Of a stretch of DNA of 64,000 bases, positions 18,836 to 26,901 are shown piece after piece (position 1 is the first letter of the stretch; each line of letters opens with the position of its first letter). The stretch covers positions 62,001 through 126,000 of the forward strand of contig DATLJD010000011.1 of the NCBI GenBank assembly GCA_035539135.1. The letters are read 5' to 3'. The DNA is from JABFWF01 sp035539135. GTDB taxonomy: Bacteria; Pseudomonadota; Gammaproteobacteria; Xanthomonadales; Xanthomonadaceae. A program made the position numbers and the translations under genes. The notes beneath the pieces are model-generated. The model was not told the DNA's origin, did not search any database, and saw nothing but the letters and a program-made list of their open reading frames with translations.

Positions 18836-20225
18836 CGGCGATCGGCACCACGCTGGTGCCGTTCCAGCCCGACCACGCCGGCGCGCGCACCACGTTGCCG
18901 AAACCGTCCAGGCGCAGCTGGCCGGTCGCGCCCTGCAGCTTGGCGTCCGGATGCGCGGCGAGGAACTCGAGGTGGCCGGCCAGCCGCCACGCGTCGTTGC
19001 CGAAGGCGAACAGGCGCGCCGCCGGGCCGCGCGCGCTCGGCAGCAGGGTCCCGGCTTCGGTCGGCCCGGGCAAGCCGGGCGCGCCGCGGACGTTCCAGGC
19101 CTCGTTCGGGAAGGCGATGCCGTCCAGCAGGTGGTTGGCGTCGCCGCCCGCCGCCAGTTGCGAGGTGCCCACGCGCAGCTTGCCGCCCAGGCCCGCCTGC
19201 GACAGTTGCGGCGCGAGCGCGCGCGCCTGCGCCGGCTTCACCGCGAGGAAGATCGCGTCGACGCCGCCGCCCGGGGCCTGCGCCGCGGCCTGCAGCGCGC
19301 CGGCCATGTCGGCGGGCGTGGTGGCGACGGTGAGCGCGGCGACCACGCTGCCGCCGCGCGCCTGCAACTGCTCGCGGAACGCGCCGACCGCGCGCCGCAT
19401 GCCGTCGTCCAGGTCCAGCAGTACCAGCACCCGCTTGCCGCCGCGGGTGGTGACGAAGTCGGCGGCGGCAGTGCCCTCGTCTTCCGGCGCCAGTGAGAAG
19501 CTCGCGCTGCCGTCCGGCGCGTCGACGTTGCCGCGGTTGAGCGCGAGCACCGGCACCGGCAACGGCTGCCGGAACAGCGCGCTCACCTCGTCGCGCCCGA
19601 GCGGGCCGACCACCAGGTCGGCCCCGTCGGCGGTCGCCCGCTGGTAGGCGGCGATCGCGCCGGCCGGAGTGCCGGCGGTGTCGTGGAAGACGATTTCCGG
19701 ACGCCGCCGCGCCTCGCCGTAATAGCCGGCGAGCAGGCCGTCGCGCACCGGCACCGCGGCCCGCGAGAGGTCGCCCGACAACGGCAGCAGCACCGCGAGC
19801 TTGAGCGGCGGCCGGTAGCCGTCGGCGTCGGCGGGCGGGCGCGCGCCGGCGCCGAAGGCCGCGCCGCCGCGGTCGAACGGGCGCGGCAGCGGCAATCCGC
19901 GGTCGATCAGGGCGCGGCCGGCGAAGTTGTAGAGCGGATCGCCCGCGGGCAGTGCCGCCGCCTCGCGCGCCAGGGTGGCGTCGTCGAGGCCGGACAGCAG
20001 GGCGGCGATGCGCGCCGCGTTGTCCTGCCGCGCCGGGCCGCTGAGGCTGGCGTCCTGGCGGGCGAGTGCGGCCGCCTGCGCGATCGCTGGCGAGGGCTGG
20101 TGCGGCGCCGCCGCCGGGCCCTGCACGGACACGCTCGCGCAACCGGCGGCGCCGAACGCGAAGGCGCCGGCGACCAGCAACGCGGCCAGCGGACGGGCGA
20201 ACCTGCTCGGCGGGACGAGGCGCAT
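18822..20225 (-). CDS. lpoA: Penicillin-binding protein activator LpoA (LppC family)
   Basis: LpoA is an outer-membrane lipoprotein that reaches through the peptidoglycan to activate PBP1A. Residues 1-29 are a lipoprotein signal with C29 in a GAAGC lipobox. The following ~80 residues are a short helical region, much smaller than the TPR domain of the 678-residue E. coli protein. Residues about 130-465 are the LppC domain, a periplasmic-binding-protein fold ([40 protein letters not shown]). At 467 residues it is a short form. It is divergent from rsmI with 60 bp between start codons, so both promoters must lie there. Confidence 0.93.
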   Translation of the reverse strand: MRLVPPSRFARPLAALLVAGAFAFGAAGCASVSVQGPAAAPHQPSPAIAQAAALARQDASLSGPARQDNAARIAALLSGLDDATLAREAAALPAGDPLYNFAGRALIDRGLPLPRPFDRGGAAFGAGARPPADADGYRPPLKLAVLLPLSGDLSRAAVPVRDGLLAGYYGEARRRPEIVFHDTAGTPAGAIAAYQRATADGADLVVGPLGRDEVSALFRQPLPVPVLALNRGNVDAPDGSASFSLAPEDEGTAAADFVTTRGGKRVLVLLDLDDGMRRAVGAFREQLQARGGSVVAALTVATTPADMAGALQAAAQAPGGGVDAIFLAVKPAQARALAPQLSQAGLGGKLRVGTSQLAAGGDANHLLDGIAFPNEAWNVRGAPGLPGPTEAGTLLPSARGPAARLFAFGNDAWRLAGHLEFLAAHPDAKLQGATGQLRLDGFGNVVRAPAWSGWNGTSVVPIADAGR

Positions 20226-20285
20226 GGCACTCCACGGCACGATGGGGACGGTTAGGATTCTACCGGTCGCCTCCGTGGACGCACG

Positions 20286-21134
20286 ATGTCCGATTTTTCC
20301 AGCACCGGTGCGATCGCGCCCGGCATCCTCCACGTCGTCGCCACGCCGATCGGCAACCTCGGCGACCTGTCGCCGCGCGCGCTGGCCGCGCTGAGCGGCG
20401 CCGACGCGGTATGCGCCGAGGACACCCGCCGCACGCGCCAGCTGCTCGCCCATTTCGGGCTCGATCGCCCGCTCGTCGCGCTGCACGAACACAACGAGGC
20501 GCAGCAGGCCGACGCGCTGGTCGCGCGCCTGCTCGGCGGGCAGACGCTGGCGCTGGTATCCGACGCCGGCACGCCGCTGGTCAGCGATCCCGGCTTCCGG
20601 TTGGTGCGCGCCGCGCGTGCCGCCGGCGTGCGGGTGAGCCCGCTGCCGGGGCCCTGCGCCTTCGTCGCCGCGCTGAGCGTGGCGGGACTGCCCAGCGACC
20701 GCTTCGTGTTCGAGGGCTTCCTGCCGGCGAAGGCGGCGGCGCGACGCGAGCGCCTGCAGCGCCTGGCCGGCGAGCCGCGCACGCTCGCCTTCTACGAGTC
20801 CGCGCACCGCATCGAGGAAGCGCTGGCCGACATGGCGGCCGCCTTCGGCGAGGAGCGGCCGGCGGTGCTCGCGCGCGAGCTGACCAAACTGTACGAGACG
20901 GTGCTGGACGGCCCGCTCGGCGCCTTGCGCGCGCGCGTCGCCGCCGACGCCGACCAGCGCCGCGGCGAATTCGTCGTGCTGGTGCAGGGCGCCGGCGAGG
21001 ACGCGGACGCGCGCATCGCCGAAGGTCGCCGCCTGTATGCGAAGCTGTCCGCGCACCTGCCGCCGTCGACCGCGGCGAAGCTCGCCGCCGAGCTCAGCGG
21101 CGCGCCGCGCAAGGCGCTGTACGGCAGCGACTGA
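20286..21134 (+). CDS. rsmI: 16S rRNA (cytidine1402-2'-O)-methyltransferase
   Basis: RsmI adds the 2'-O-methyl group to C1402 in the ribosomal P site, together with RsmH (encoded at 23800) which modifies the base of the same nucleotide. The 282-residue protein is a tetrapyrrole-methylase-like SAM enzyme: VATPIGNLGDLSPRAL near residue 18, AEDTRRTRQLL, LVSDAGTPLVSDPGF and LPGPCAFVAALSVAGLP. The start at 20286 lies 60 bp from the divergent lpoA. RNase P RNA follows about 66 bp downstream, another order shared with enterobacteria. Confidence 0.97.
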   Translation: MSDFSSTGAIAPGILHVVATPIGNLGDLSPRALAALSGADAVCAEDTRRTRQLLAHFGLDRPLVALHEHNEAQQADALVARLLGGQTLALVSDAGTPLVSDPGFRLVRAARAAGVRVSPLPGPCAFVAALSVAGLPSDRFVFEGFLPAKAAARRERLQRLAGEPRTLAFYESAHRIEEALADMAAAFGEERPAVLARELTKLYETVLDGPLGALRARVAADADQRRGEFVVLVQGAGEDADARIAEGRRLYAKLSAHLPPSTAAKLAAELSGAPRKALYGSD

Positions 21135-21200
21135 ACGACGTTTTTCACGGCGGTGCGGCCCCGCGCGCCGCATCCGCCCGGTGATGCGACAATGGCCGCG

Positions 21201-21562
21201 GCGGAGCCGGCCAGACAGCCGCGTCATCGTTCCCGCAAGGGGCGGTGCCGAGGAAAGTCCGGGCTCCACAGGGCACGGTGCCAGGTAACGCCTGGGCGGC
21301 GCGAGCCGACGGAAAGTGCAACAGAAAGATACCGCCGAACGGCGTCGCGAGATGCGCGTGGCAAGGGTGAAATGGTGCGGTAAGAGCGCACCGCGAGTCG
21401 GGTAACCGACCGGCACGGCAAACCCCACCGGGAGCAAGGCCAAATAGGGATCCCATGACGCGGCCCGCGTCGGATCCGGGTAGGCCGCTCGAGCGTATCG
21501 GCGACGATGCGCCCAGAGGAATGGCTGTCCACGACAGAACCCGGCTTACAGGCCGGCTCCGC
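21201..21562 (+). ncRNA. rnpB: RNase P RNA (bacterial class A)
   Basis: This is the catalytic RNA that matures tRNA 5' ends. The ends pair perfectly as P1 (GCGGAGCCGGCC at 21201-21212 with GGCCGGCTCCGC at 21551-21562). Universal blocks are present: GAGGAAAGTCCGGGCTCC near 21250, a CAGGGCACGGTGCCAGGTAACGCCTGG arm, AACAGAAAGATA, AAGGGTGAAATGGTGCGGTAAGAGCGCACCG, GGCAAACCCCACC near 21419 and GAGGAATGGCTGTCCACGACAGAACCCGGCTTACAG at the 3' end. GACAAT at 21188-21193 may be its -10 box. An imperfect hairpin at 21561-21595 may help form the 3' end. Confidence 0.98.
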
Positions 21563-21734
21563 CCCTTTTCCCGCGCTGAGTGCGGAAAGAGGGGCTTGCT
21601 GTTGCCGGGCGTCGCCCGGCAACACTCGAAGTTGCTGCGCAACTCCGGGCCCTGCTCGCTTTTGCCTCCATATCTCCGCGCTGGCGCGCGCCCCCTTGAC
21701 TAGAGGGGGCTTGGCTGGCGTGTCGGTGCGCGCC
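21563..21734. other. Gene-free stretch with small hairpins after rnpB
   Basis: No gene is seen. Three perfect small hairpins are visible: GTTGCCGGGC-GTC-GCCCGGCAAC at 21601-21623, GTTGC-TGC-GCAAC at 21631-21643 and GCCCCCT-TGACTAG-AGGGGGC at 21690-21710. Short open frames here are on repeat sequence and lack ribosome-binding sites. Confidence 0.6.
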
Positions 21735-21832
21735 GGCGGGAGAGGCGTGCAGGACACGCCGTGAATCCGTCCATGCAGGCTCGGATGCGGCATCCATGCC
21801 GCATCCGGTCCTGCCCACCTCTCCCACCCGCC
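21735..21832. repeat. Long palindromic intergenic repeat, copy 2
   Basis: This is the second copy of the element at 15979-16074. The central ~62 bp (21753-21814), including the ATGCGGCAT/ATGCCGCAT palindrome, match with two substitutions. The outer arms have diverged and pair less perfectly. It lies between rnpB and the convergent RES toxin gene. Confidence 0.85.
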
Positions 21833-21871
21833 GCGCTCCACCACGTCCGCGGCCCTGTCCCGCTTTCCCGG

Positions 21872-22594
21872 CTACCGGCTACCGGCTACTGGTTCCCGTT
21901 CACGCCGCATCTGGTGCGCGTGCAGCACGCGCTCGACGACGCCCGGCGTGCGCTCCACGGCGACCGTTTGCGCGACCGGGTCGATGCGGCAGGTCAGGTA
22001 GTACAGCAGCACCGGGTCGCTGAGCGGATCCGGGCGGAACGCGGCGAGGCAGCTGCCGTCGGGCCAGCGCGCGGCGGGATAGAGCAGGCCGGGCAGGCCC
22101 TGGCCGGCGGCGTGCTTGGCGATCGCCTGGGTCGCGCCGTAGTCCTCGTCGAGCAGTTCGGGGTGCTCACGTTCCTTGCTCCGCAGTTCCAGGAACAGAC
22201 CGCGCGCGCGCACGCGATAGACCGCGCGGTAGCGGGTCACCGCGTGGGTCACGCCCTCGATCGCGCGCAGCTGCTGCAGCTGGTGCCAGCAGGTTTCGGC
22301 GAGCGCGGTGTCCTCTTCCAGCGCGCCGTACCAGACGCGCACGCTGCCGTCCCCGTAGCGGCTGGCGACGGTGGCGTCGCTGGCGAAGGGATAGGCGATC
22401 GCCTCGGAATACTCGAAGCCGCGTGCGATGACGCCCGGCGCGCCGGGCCGCATGCGCAGGTCCGCCGCCAGCGCGGCGGCGCGGCCGGCGGCGTCGGGCA
22501 CGAGGTCGTCGAACAGGTCCTGCGAGATTCGCAGCGAGGTGATGTTGCGGTAGACCGCGCCGTCGAATTCGGTCAGGCGGTCGTAGAGCGCCAT
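21872..22594 (-). CDS. RES-domain toxin
   Basis: This ~240-residue protein belongs to the RES family. Characterised RES members are toxins that destroy NAD+ by phosphorolysis or hydrolysis. Family features are the early VYRNITS arginine/tyrosine region, a WYGALEEDTALAETCWH stretch (about residues 90-105) with the conserved Glu, and a C-terminal AARWPDGSCLAAFRPD segment containing the conserved Ser. The upstream gene encodes a matching Xre/MbcA-ParS antitoxin, and the two are joined by a 1-nt overlap (TGATG), typical of this system. An in-frame GTG sits one codon upstream at 22597. It is convergent with rnpB and next to a palindromic repeat. Confidence 0.9.
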   Translation of the reverse strand: MALYDRLTEFDGAVYRNITSLRISQDLFDDLVPDAAGRAAALAADLRMRPGAPGVIARGFEYSEAIAYPFASDATVASRYGDGSVRVWYGALEEDTALAETCWHQLQQLRAIEGVTHAVTRYRAVYRVRARGLFLELRSKEREHPELLDEDYGATQAIAKHAAGQGLPGLLYPAARWPDGSCLAAFRPDPLSDPVLLYYLTCRIDPVAQTVAVERTPGVVERVLHAHQMRREREPVAGSR

Positions 22595-23001
22595 CACTGG
22601 CCCCGCTGGAAATCCACGAAGCGGGCGATGCGGGCCAATCCGACCAGGCCGTCCTCGAGCATCACCGCCAGCGGCGTGCGGCCGTCGAGCAAGGCGTTGG
22701 CGCGGCGCACCCAGCCGTAGCGCAGCGCCTCATCCTCGGGGAACAGCAGGCGCAGGCCCTTGTGGATGCCGAGCAGGTAGCCGGCGCGGTCGAGGGCGTC
22801 GCGGGCGTTGGGCAGCGCGCGCTCGCCACGGCGGTACAGCGGCAGCAGCTTGCGGCTTTCCGGACTCAGGCCGAGCAGGGCGAGCTGGGCGTCGCCCGGC
22901 AGTTCCCACTTGCCGAGCAGGGCGGCGACCACGCGGGCGAGGTCGCGGCGCGTCGCCTCGTCGGCGAGATCGGGCAAGGCGGGTTGGGCGAGGGCGGGCA
23001 T
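22594..23001 (-). CDS. Xre/MbcA/ParS-type antitoxin of the RES pair
   Basis: This 135-residue protein should neutralise the RES toxin and repress its own promoter. The N-terminal half (about residues 15-75) is helical and matches the Xre-like region of this family. The C-terminal half, DRAGYLLGIHKGLRLLFP...ANALLDGRTPLAVMLEDGLVGL, is the toxin-binding domain (DUF2384), ending in the conserved VDFQRGQ. GGAG lies about 8 nt before the ATG. The upstream DNA is AT-rich compared with the rest of the window, but I could not fix a convincing promoter or operator by eye. The pair is inserted between rnpB and the dcw cluster, a place where accessory genes are not expected. Confidence 0.92.
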   Translation of the reverse strand: MPALAQPALPDLADEATRRDLARVVAALLGKWELPGDAQLALLGLSPESRKLLPLYRRGERALPNARDALDRAGYLLGIHKGLRLLFPEDEALRYGWVRRANALLDGRTPLAVMLEDGLVGLARIARFVDFQRGQ

Positions 23002-23257
23002 GGCGCGCTCCGCTGTGGCTATATCCCCAGTTTATGTTGACAATTCCAAAAATGCCACCAGACGCGACCGATTGCGCAGAAACTCTTGCGGCCGGCCTTG
23101 CTCCGGCAGGCGGACTGTTTGGAATGCTGGCCGGGGGTGCAAGCAACCTGTTCTCAAAAAATGAGACGAAACAGCGCCTTGTGGATAAACCTTGAACAAG
23201 ACTCTGAAGTCCGTCGCAAGCCCTTGATGTGAAAGCCGAATTCACCCGAAAAAGCTG
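23002..23257. other. AT-richer control region between the toxin-antitoxin pair and mraZ
   Basis: This ~255-bp stretch encodes no gene and is clearly lower in GC than its surroundings. It should hold the promoter of the minus-strand antitoxin operon and the upstream part of the dcw control region. A consensus DnaA box lies at 23180-23188. No palindromic operator for the antitoxin was recognised. Confidence 0.6.
23180..23188 (-). promoter_or_regulatory. Consensus DnaA box upstream of the dcw cluster
   Basis: TGTGGATAA on the plus strand is the exact reverse complement of the DnaA consensus TTATCCACA. It lies about 70 bp upstream of the predicted mraZ -35 box, in an AT-richer region. Such a site is rare by chance at this GC content. 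It could let DnaA tune division-gene expression, but a single box is not proof of binding. Confidence 0.5.
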
Positions 23258-23286
23258 TTGACAACCCTGTGGGGCCTGCCTAAGGT
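23258..23286 (+). promoter_or_regulatory. Predicted sigma-70 promoter of the dcw cluster (Pmra)
   Basis: A perfect -35 TTGACA (23258-23263) is followed after exactly 17 bp by TAAGGT (23281-23286) as -10. Transcription would begin near 23293, about 60 nt before the mraZ ATG. It is the strongest promoter seen upstream of the long chain of overlapping cell-wall genes, and the MraZ boxes start at its -10. Confidence 0.65.
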
Positions 23287-23320
23287 GGCGACTTGTGGGG
23301 AAACCGGGTAAATCGTGGTT
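23286..23320 (+). promoter_or_regulatory. Phased MraZ-binding boxes
   Basis: TGG-type repeats occur every 10 bp: TGGCG at 23286, TGGGG at 23296, GGGTA at 23306 and TGGTT at 23316. MraZ in other bacteria binds arrays of TGGGN boxes separated by 5 nt, which is the same period. The boxes cover the -10 and start-site region of the predicted dcw promoter, as expected for autorepression. Confidence 0.6.
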
Positions 23321-23356
23321 TTCCCGACCGCCACCGCAGCGGGGCACGGGCAGGGC

Positions 23357-23803
23357 ATGTTCCAAGGCGAGACCGCCATCACGATCGACGACAAGGGCCG
23401 GCTGGCGGTGCCCACCGCCTACCGCGAGCTCGTCGCGCGCGCGTGCGGCAACCACCTGGTGGTGACCTACAACCCGTTCGACCAGGGCTCGCTCTACCTC
23501 TACCCGCGGCCGGCCTGGGAGCGCGTGCGCGACCAGGTCAACGGCCTGTCCCGGCTGCGCGCGACCAACCGCAACCTGCAACTGAAGCTGGTCGGCGCGG
23601 CGACCTTCGTCGAGCTCGACGGCAACGGCCGCATCGGCATCCCGCCGAGCATGCGCAGGAACGCCGACATCGAGAAGCGCGCGGTGCTGGTCGGCATGGG
23701 CGACAAGTTCGAACTGTGGAGCGAGCAGGCGCACCAGGCGCAGATGCGGCAGACCCTCGGGGACGCCGACATGGACGCCGACCTGCTCGAGCTGCAGCTA
23801 TGA
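23357..23803 (+). CDS. mraZ: Transcriptional regulator MraZ
   Basis: MraZ is an AbrB-like DNA-binding protein that represses its own dcw operon. The 148-residue form starting at [15 protein letters not shown] (ATG 23357, AGGG just upstream) matches the family; a GTG at 23315 would add 14 atypical residues and start within the MraZ boxes. Two MraZ half-domains are visible, residues about 1-75 ([14 protein letters not shown]) and 76-148 ([16 protein letters not shown]). Each contains the D-x-x-G-R DNA-contact motif. It is the first gene of the dcw cluster, and its stop overlaps rsmH by 4 nt. Confidence 0.96.
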   Translation: MFQGETAITIDDKGRLAVPTAYRELVARACGNHLVVTYNPFDQGSLYLYPRPAWERVRDQVNGLSRLRATNRNLQLKLVGAATFVELDGNGRIGIPPSMRRNADIEKRAVLVGMGDKFELWSEQAHQAQMRQTLGDADMDADLLELQL

Positions 23804-24747
23804 CGGGCGGTGGCGCGGGCGACGTGCCCGGCCACCTTCCGGTGCTCTACGGCGAGGTCATGGACGGGCTCGCGGTGCAGGCGGATGGAACCTACCTGGA
23901 TGGCACGTTCGGCCGTGGCGGCCATGCGCGCGGCGTGCTGGACAAGCTCGGGCCCGGAGGCCGGCTGCTGCTGATGGACAAGGATCCCGCCGCGATCGCC
24001 GTGGCCGAACGCGAGTTCGGCAGCGACCCGCGCGTCGCGATCTTCCGCGGCAGCTTCGCCGGGCTGGCGCGCTGGGACGCGACCGCCGCGGGGCTGGACG
24101 GCGTGCTGTTCGACCTCGGCGTGTCTTCGCCGCAGCTGGACGTGGCCGAGCGCGGCTTCTCCTTCGCCAAGGACGGGCCGCTGGACATGCGCATGGATCC
24201 CGAAGGCGGCGAGAGCGCGGCCCAGTGGCTGGCGCGCGCCGACGAGCGCGAGATCGCCGACGTGCTGTACACCTACGGCGAGGAGAAGCAGTCGCGGCGG
24301 ATCGCCCGCGCGATCGTTGCCGCGCGCGCGCAGCAGCCGCTGCAGCGCACCGCGCAGCTGGCCGAACTGATCGCCTCGGTGCTGCCGCGCGGCGCCGGCA
24401 AGATCCATCCCGCCACGCGCAGCTTCCAGGCGATCCGCATCTTCATCAACCGCGAGCTGGCCGACCTCGAGCAGGGCCTGGACGCCGCGCTGGCGCGGCT
24501 GAAGCCCGGCGGCCGGCTGGCGGTGATCAGCTTCCACTCGCTGGAAGACCGCATCGTCAAGCAGTTCATCGCGCGCCACGCCAAGGCGCCGCCGGCCAAC
24601 CGGCGGCTGCCGGAGGTCGCGGACTTCGTGCCCACGCTGCGCGCGGTCGGTGATGCGCGCAAGGCGGGCGAGGACGAGGTGGCCGGCAACCCGCGCGCGC
24701 GCAGCGCGGTGCTGCGGGTGGCGGAGAAGCTGGAGGGCGGGGCATGA
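23800..24747 (+). CDS. rsmH: 16S rRNA (cytosine1402-N4)-methyltransferase
   Basis: RsmH (MraW) methylates the base of C1402 in 16S rRNA, the nucleotide whose ribose is modified by RsmI encoded at 20286. The 315-residue protein has the SAM-binding [16 protein letters not shown] motif near residue 32, [29 protein letters not shown] and the C-terminal [17 protein letters not shown]. The ATG overlaps the mraZ stop (ATGA), and its own stop overlaps ftsL in the same way. It is part of the first section of the dcw operon. Confidence 0.98.
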   Translation: MTGGGAGDVPGHLPVLYGEVMDGLAVQADGTYLDGTFGRGGHARGVLDKLGPGGRLLLMDKDPAAIAVAEREFGSDPRVAIFRGSFAGLARWDATAAGLDGVLFDLGVSSPQLDVAERGFSFAKDGPLDMRMDPEGGESAAQWLARADEREIADVLYTYGEEKQSRRIARAIVAARAQQPLQRTAQLAELIASVLPRGAGKIHPATRSFQAIRIFINRELADLEQGLDAALARLKPGGRLAVISFHSLEDRIVKQFIARHAKAPPANRRLPEVADFVPTLRAVGDARKAGEDEVAGNPRARSAVLRVAEKLEGGA

Positions 24748-25010
24748 CCCTGCGCATCCTGCTCGCGCTGCTGCTCGCGGCCAACGTCGCCACCGCGATC
24801 GCGGTGGTGTTCGCGCGCCACGAGCACCGCCAGCTGTTCATCCGCCTGACAACGCTGGAAAAGGCGCGCGACGGGTTGAACATCGAGTTCGGCCGCCTGC
24901 AGCTGGAACAGGCGACCTGGGCGGAAAGCAACCGCATCGACCAGGTCGCGCGCACCCGGCTGGGCATGAAGTTCCCGGAAACGAGCGACATCGTCGTGGT
25001 GCGCCCATGA
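24744..25010 (+). CDS. ftsL: Cell division protein FtsL
   Basis: FtsL is a small bitopic divisome protein that, with FtsB and FtsQ, signals to FtsWI. The 88-residue product has one transmembrane segment (about residues 3-23, [20 protein letters not shown]), then a periplasmic coiled coil ([28 protein letters not shown]). It ends in the FtsL-type TRLGMKFPE segment. Sequence conservation is weak in this family, but size, topology and location between rsmH and ftsI make the call firm. The ATG overlaps the rsmH stop by 4 nt. A 79-bp gap without a recognisable gene precedes ftsI. Confidence 0.95.
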   Translation: MTLRILLALLLAANVATAIAVVFARHEHRQLFIRLTTLEKARDGLNIEFGRLQLEQATWAESNRIDQVARTRLGMKFPETSDIVVVRP

Positions 25011-25089
25011 GGTCCTCCATGATCCCGGCGAATGCGCGCGCGCCACACCGGCGCCGTCCGGCGCCGCGCTCCGGCGGGAGGCCGCGCCC

Positions 25090-26901
25090 ATGATCGGCCG
25101 CGCCACCGCCGCCCGCGGCAAGCTGCGCAACCGCGCCCAGTTCAGTCCGCGTCGGCGCGTCGCCGTGGTCTGCGCGTGCCTGGGGCTGTGCTCGCTGGCG
25201 CTGATCGCGCGCGCGGTCGACCTGCAGCTGATCGACAACGACTTCTACCGCCAGCAGGGCGACGCGCGCTTCCTGCGCGAGATCCCGATCCCGACCTCGC
25301 GCGGCATGATCACCGACCGCAACGGCGAGCCGCTGGCGGTGTCCACCCCGGTCGAGTCGATCTGGGGCAATCCGCAGGAACTGCTCAAGGTCCCGGATCG
25401 CCTGCCGCAGCTGGCGCAGGCGCTGGGCGTGCCGGCCGACCTGCTGGTGCGCAAGCTGACCCAGCGCAGCGACAAGGAGTTCGTCTACCTCAAGCGGCGG
25501 ATGAACCCGGACGAGGCGCGCGCGATCCTCGCCCTGGAAATCCCCGGCGTGTTCTCCCAGCGCGAGTTCCGCCGCTTCTACCCGCAGGGCGACGCGCTCG
25601 CCCACGTGCTCGGCTTCACCAACATCGACGACCGCGGCCAGGAAGGCCTGGAGCTGGCCTTCGACGACTGGCTGCGCGGCACCCCGGGCGCCAAGAAGGT
25701 GATCCGCGACCGCCGCGGCCGCATCGTCGAGAACGTCGACCTGGTGCGCCCGGCGCAGCCCGGCAAGGACCTGACCCTCTCGATCGACCGCCGCATCCAG
25801 TACCTCACCTACCGCGAGCTCAAGCGCGCGCTGCTGGAGACCGGTGCCAGCAGCGCCTCGGCGGTGGTGCTGGACGTGGACACCGGCGAGGTGCTGGCGA
25901 TGGCCAACCTGCCGTCGTTCAACCCGAACGCGGTGGACGGCAGCGCGCGCGACGCGCACCGCAACCGCGCGGTCACCGACGTGATCGAGCCGGGCTCGAC
26001 GATGAAGCCGGTCACGGTCGCCGCCGCGCTGGCGGCCGGGGTGGTGACGCCCGGCACCCTGATCGACACCAACCCTGGCTGGATGCCGAACGGCCGCTAC
26101 CGCACCACCGACACCAGCAACCACGGCGTGCTGACGGTGACGGGCGTGATCACCAAGAGCTCGAACGTGGGCGCGGCGAAGATCGCGCAGCGGCTGTCGG
26201 ACGAGCAGTTCTACGAATTCATCCGCCGCTTCGGCTACGGCGTGGCGCCGCACAGCGGGTTCCCGGGCGAATCCTCGGGCGTGTTGATGGCGCCTTCGCG
26301 CTGGAGTGGCACGACCAAGCAGACCATGTCCTACGGCTACGGCCTGTCGGCGACACCGCTGCAGATCGCCGAGGCCTACGCCGCGCTGGCCAATGGCGGG
26401 CGGCTGATCGCGCCGACCTTCGTCAAGGGCCAGCGCAACGATGCGAAGCAGGTGCTCGATCCGCGGATCGCGCATGAAGTGATGAAGATGATGCAGACGG
26501 TGACCGAGCCGGGCGGGACCGCGACCACCGCGGCGATCCTCGGCTACCACGTCGCCGGCAAGACCGGCACCGCGCGCATGGCCAGCAACGGCGGCTACTC
26601 GCGGCGCTATGTTTCGGTGTTCGCCGGGGTAGTGCCGGTCGACAACCCGCGCTTCTCGATGGTGGTGGTGATCAGCGAGCCCGACCCGAGCCGCCGCGGC
26701 TACTACGGCGGCTCGGTGTCCGGTCCGGTGTTCCACGACGTGATGCAGGGGGCGCTGCGGCTGATGGACGTGCCGCCCGACGACATCCAGACCTGGCTGG
26801 CGGCACAGGCGAAGAAGCAGGGCGCCGCGAAGCCCGCGCCCACCGCCGCAACCGCCGCGTCCACCTCCGCCGCCACCTCCGCCGCGGGGGGCCAGCCGTG
26901 A
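25090..26901 (+). CDS. ftsI: Peptidoglycan D,D-transpeptidase FtsI (PBP3)
   Basis: FtsI cross-links septal peptidoglycan in complex with FtsW. The 603-residue protein has a short cytoplasmic tail, a membrane anchor at about residues 24-46 and a pedestal domain with the conserved [13 protein letters not shown]. The transpeptidase domain carries the active-site S303 in GSTMKP, KSSNVG and AGKTGTA. The C-terminus is an Ala/Thr-rich tail ([16 protein letters not shown]). No upstream ATG or GTG in frame gives a better start. Its stop overlaps the murE GTG by 4 nt. Confidence 0.98.
   Translation: MIGRATAARGKLRNRAQFSPRRRVAVVCACLGLCSLALIARAVDLQLIDNDFYRQQGDARFLREIPIPTSRGMITDRNGEPLAVSTPVESIWGNPQELLKVPDRLPQLAQALGVPADLLVRKLTQRSDKEFVYLKRRMNPDEARAILALEIPGVFSQREFRRFYPQGDALAHVLGFTNIDDRGQEGLELAFDDWLRGTPGAKKVIRDRRGRIVENVDLVRPAQPGKDLTLSIDRRIQYLTYRELKRALLETGASSASAVVLDVDTGEVLAMANLPSFNPNAVDGSARDAHRNRAVTDVIEPGSTMKPVTVAAALAAGVVTPGTLIDTNPGWMPNGRYRTTDTSNHGVLTVTGVITKSSNVGAAKIAQRLSDEQFYEFIRRFGYGVAPHSGFPGESSGVLMAPSRWSGTTKQTMSYGYGLSATPLQIAEAYAALANGGRLIAPTFVKGQRNDAKQVLDPRIAHEVMKMMQTVTEPGGTATTAAILGYHVAGKTGTARMASNGGYSRRYVSVFAGVVPVDNPRFSMVVVISEPDPSRRGYYGGSVSGPVFHDVMQGALRLMDVPPDDIQTWLAAQAKKQGAAKPAPTAATAASTSAATSAAGGQP

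Noticed and set aside
21224..21844. Open frames overlapping rnpB and the repeat downstream
   Set aside because: The sequence is fully explained by RNase P RNA and by the palindromic repeat; no protein family is visible.
23315..23356. GTG start that would extend mraZ by 14 residues
   Set aside because: It lies within the MraZ boxes, only about 20 nt after the predicted transcription start; family members begin at MF-x-G as at 23357.
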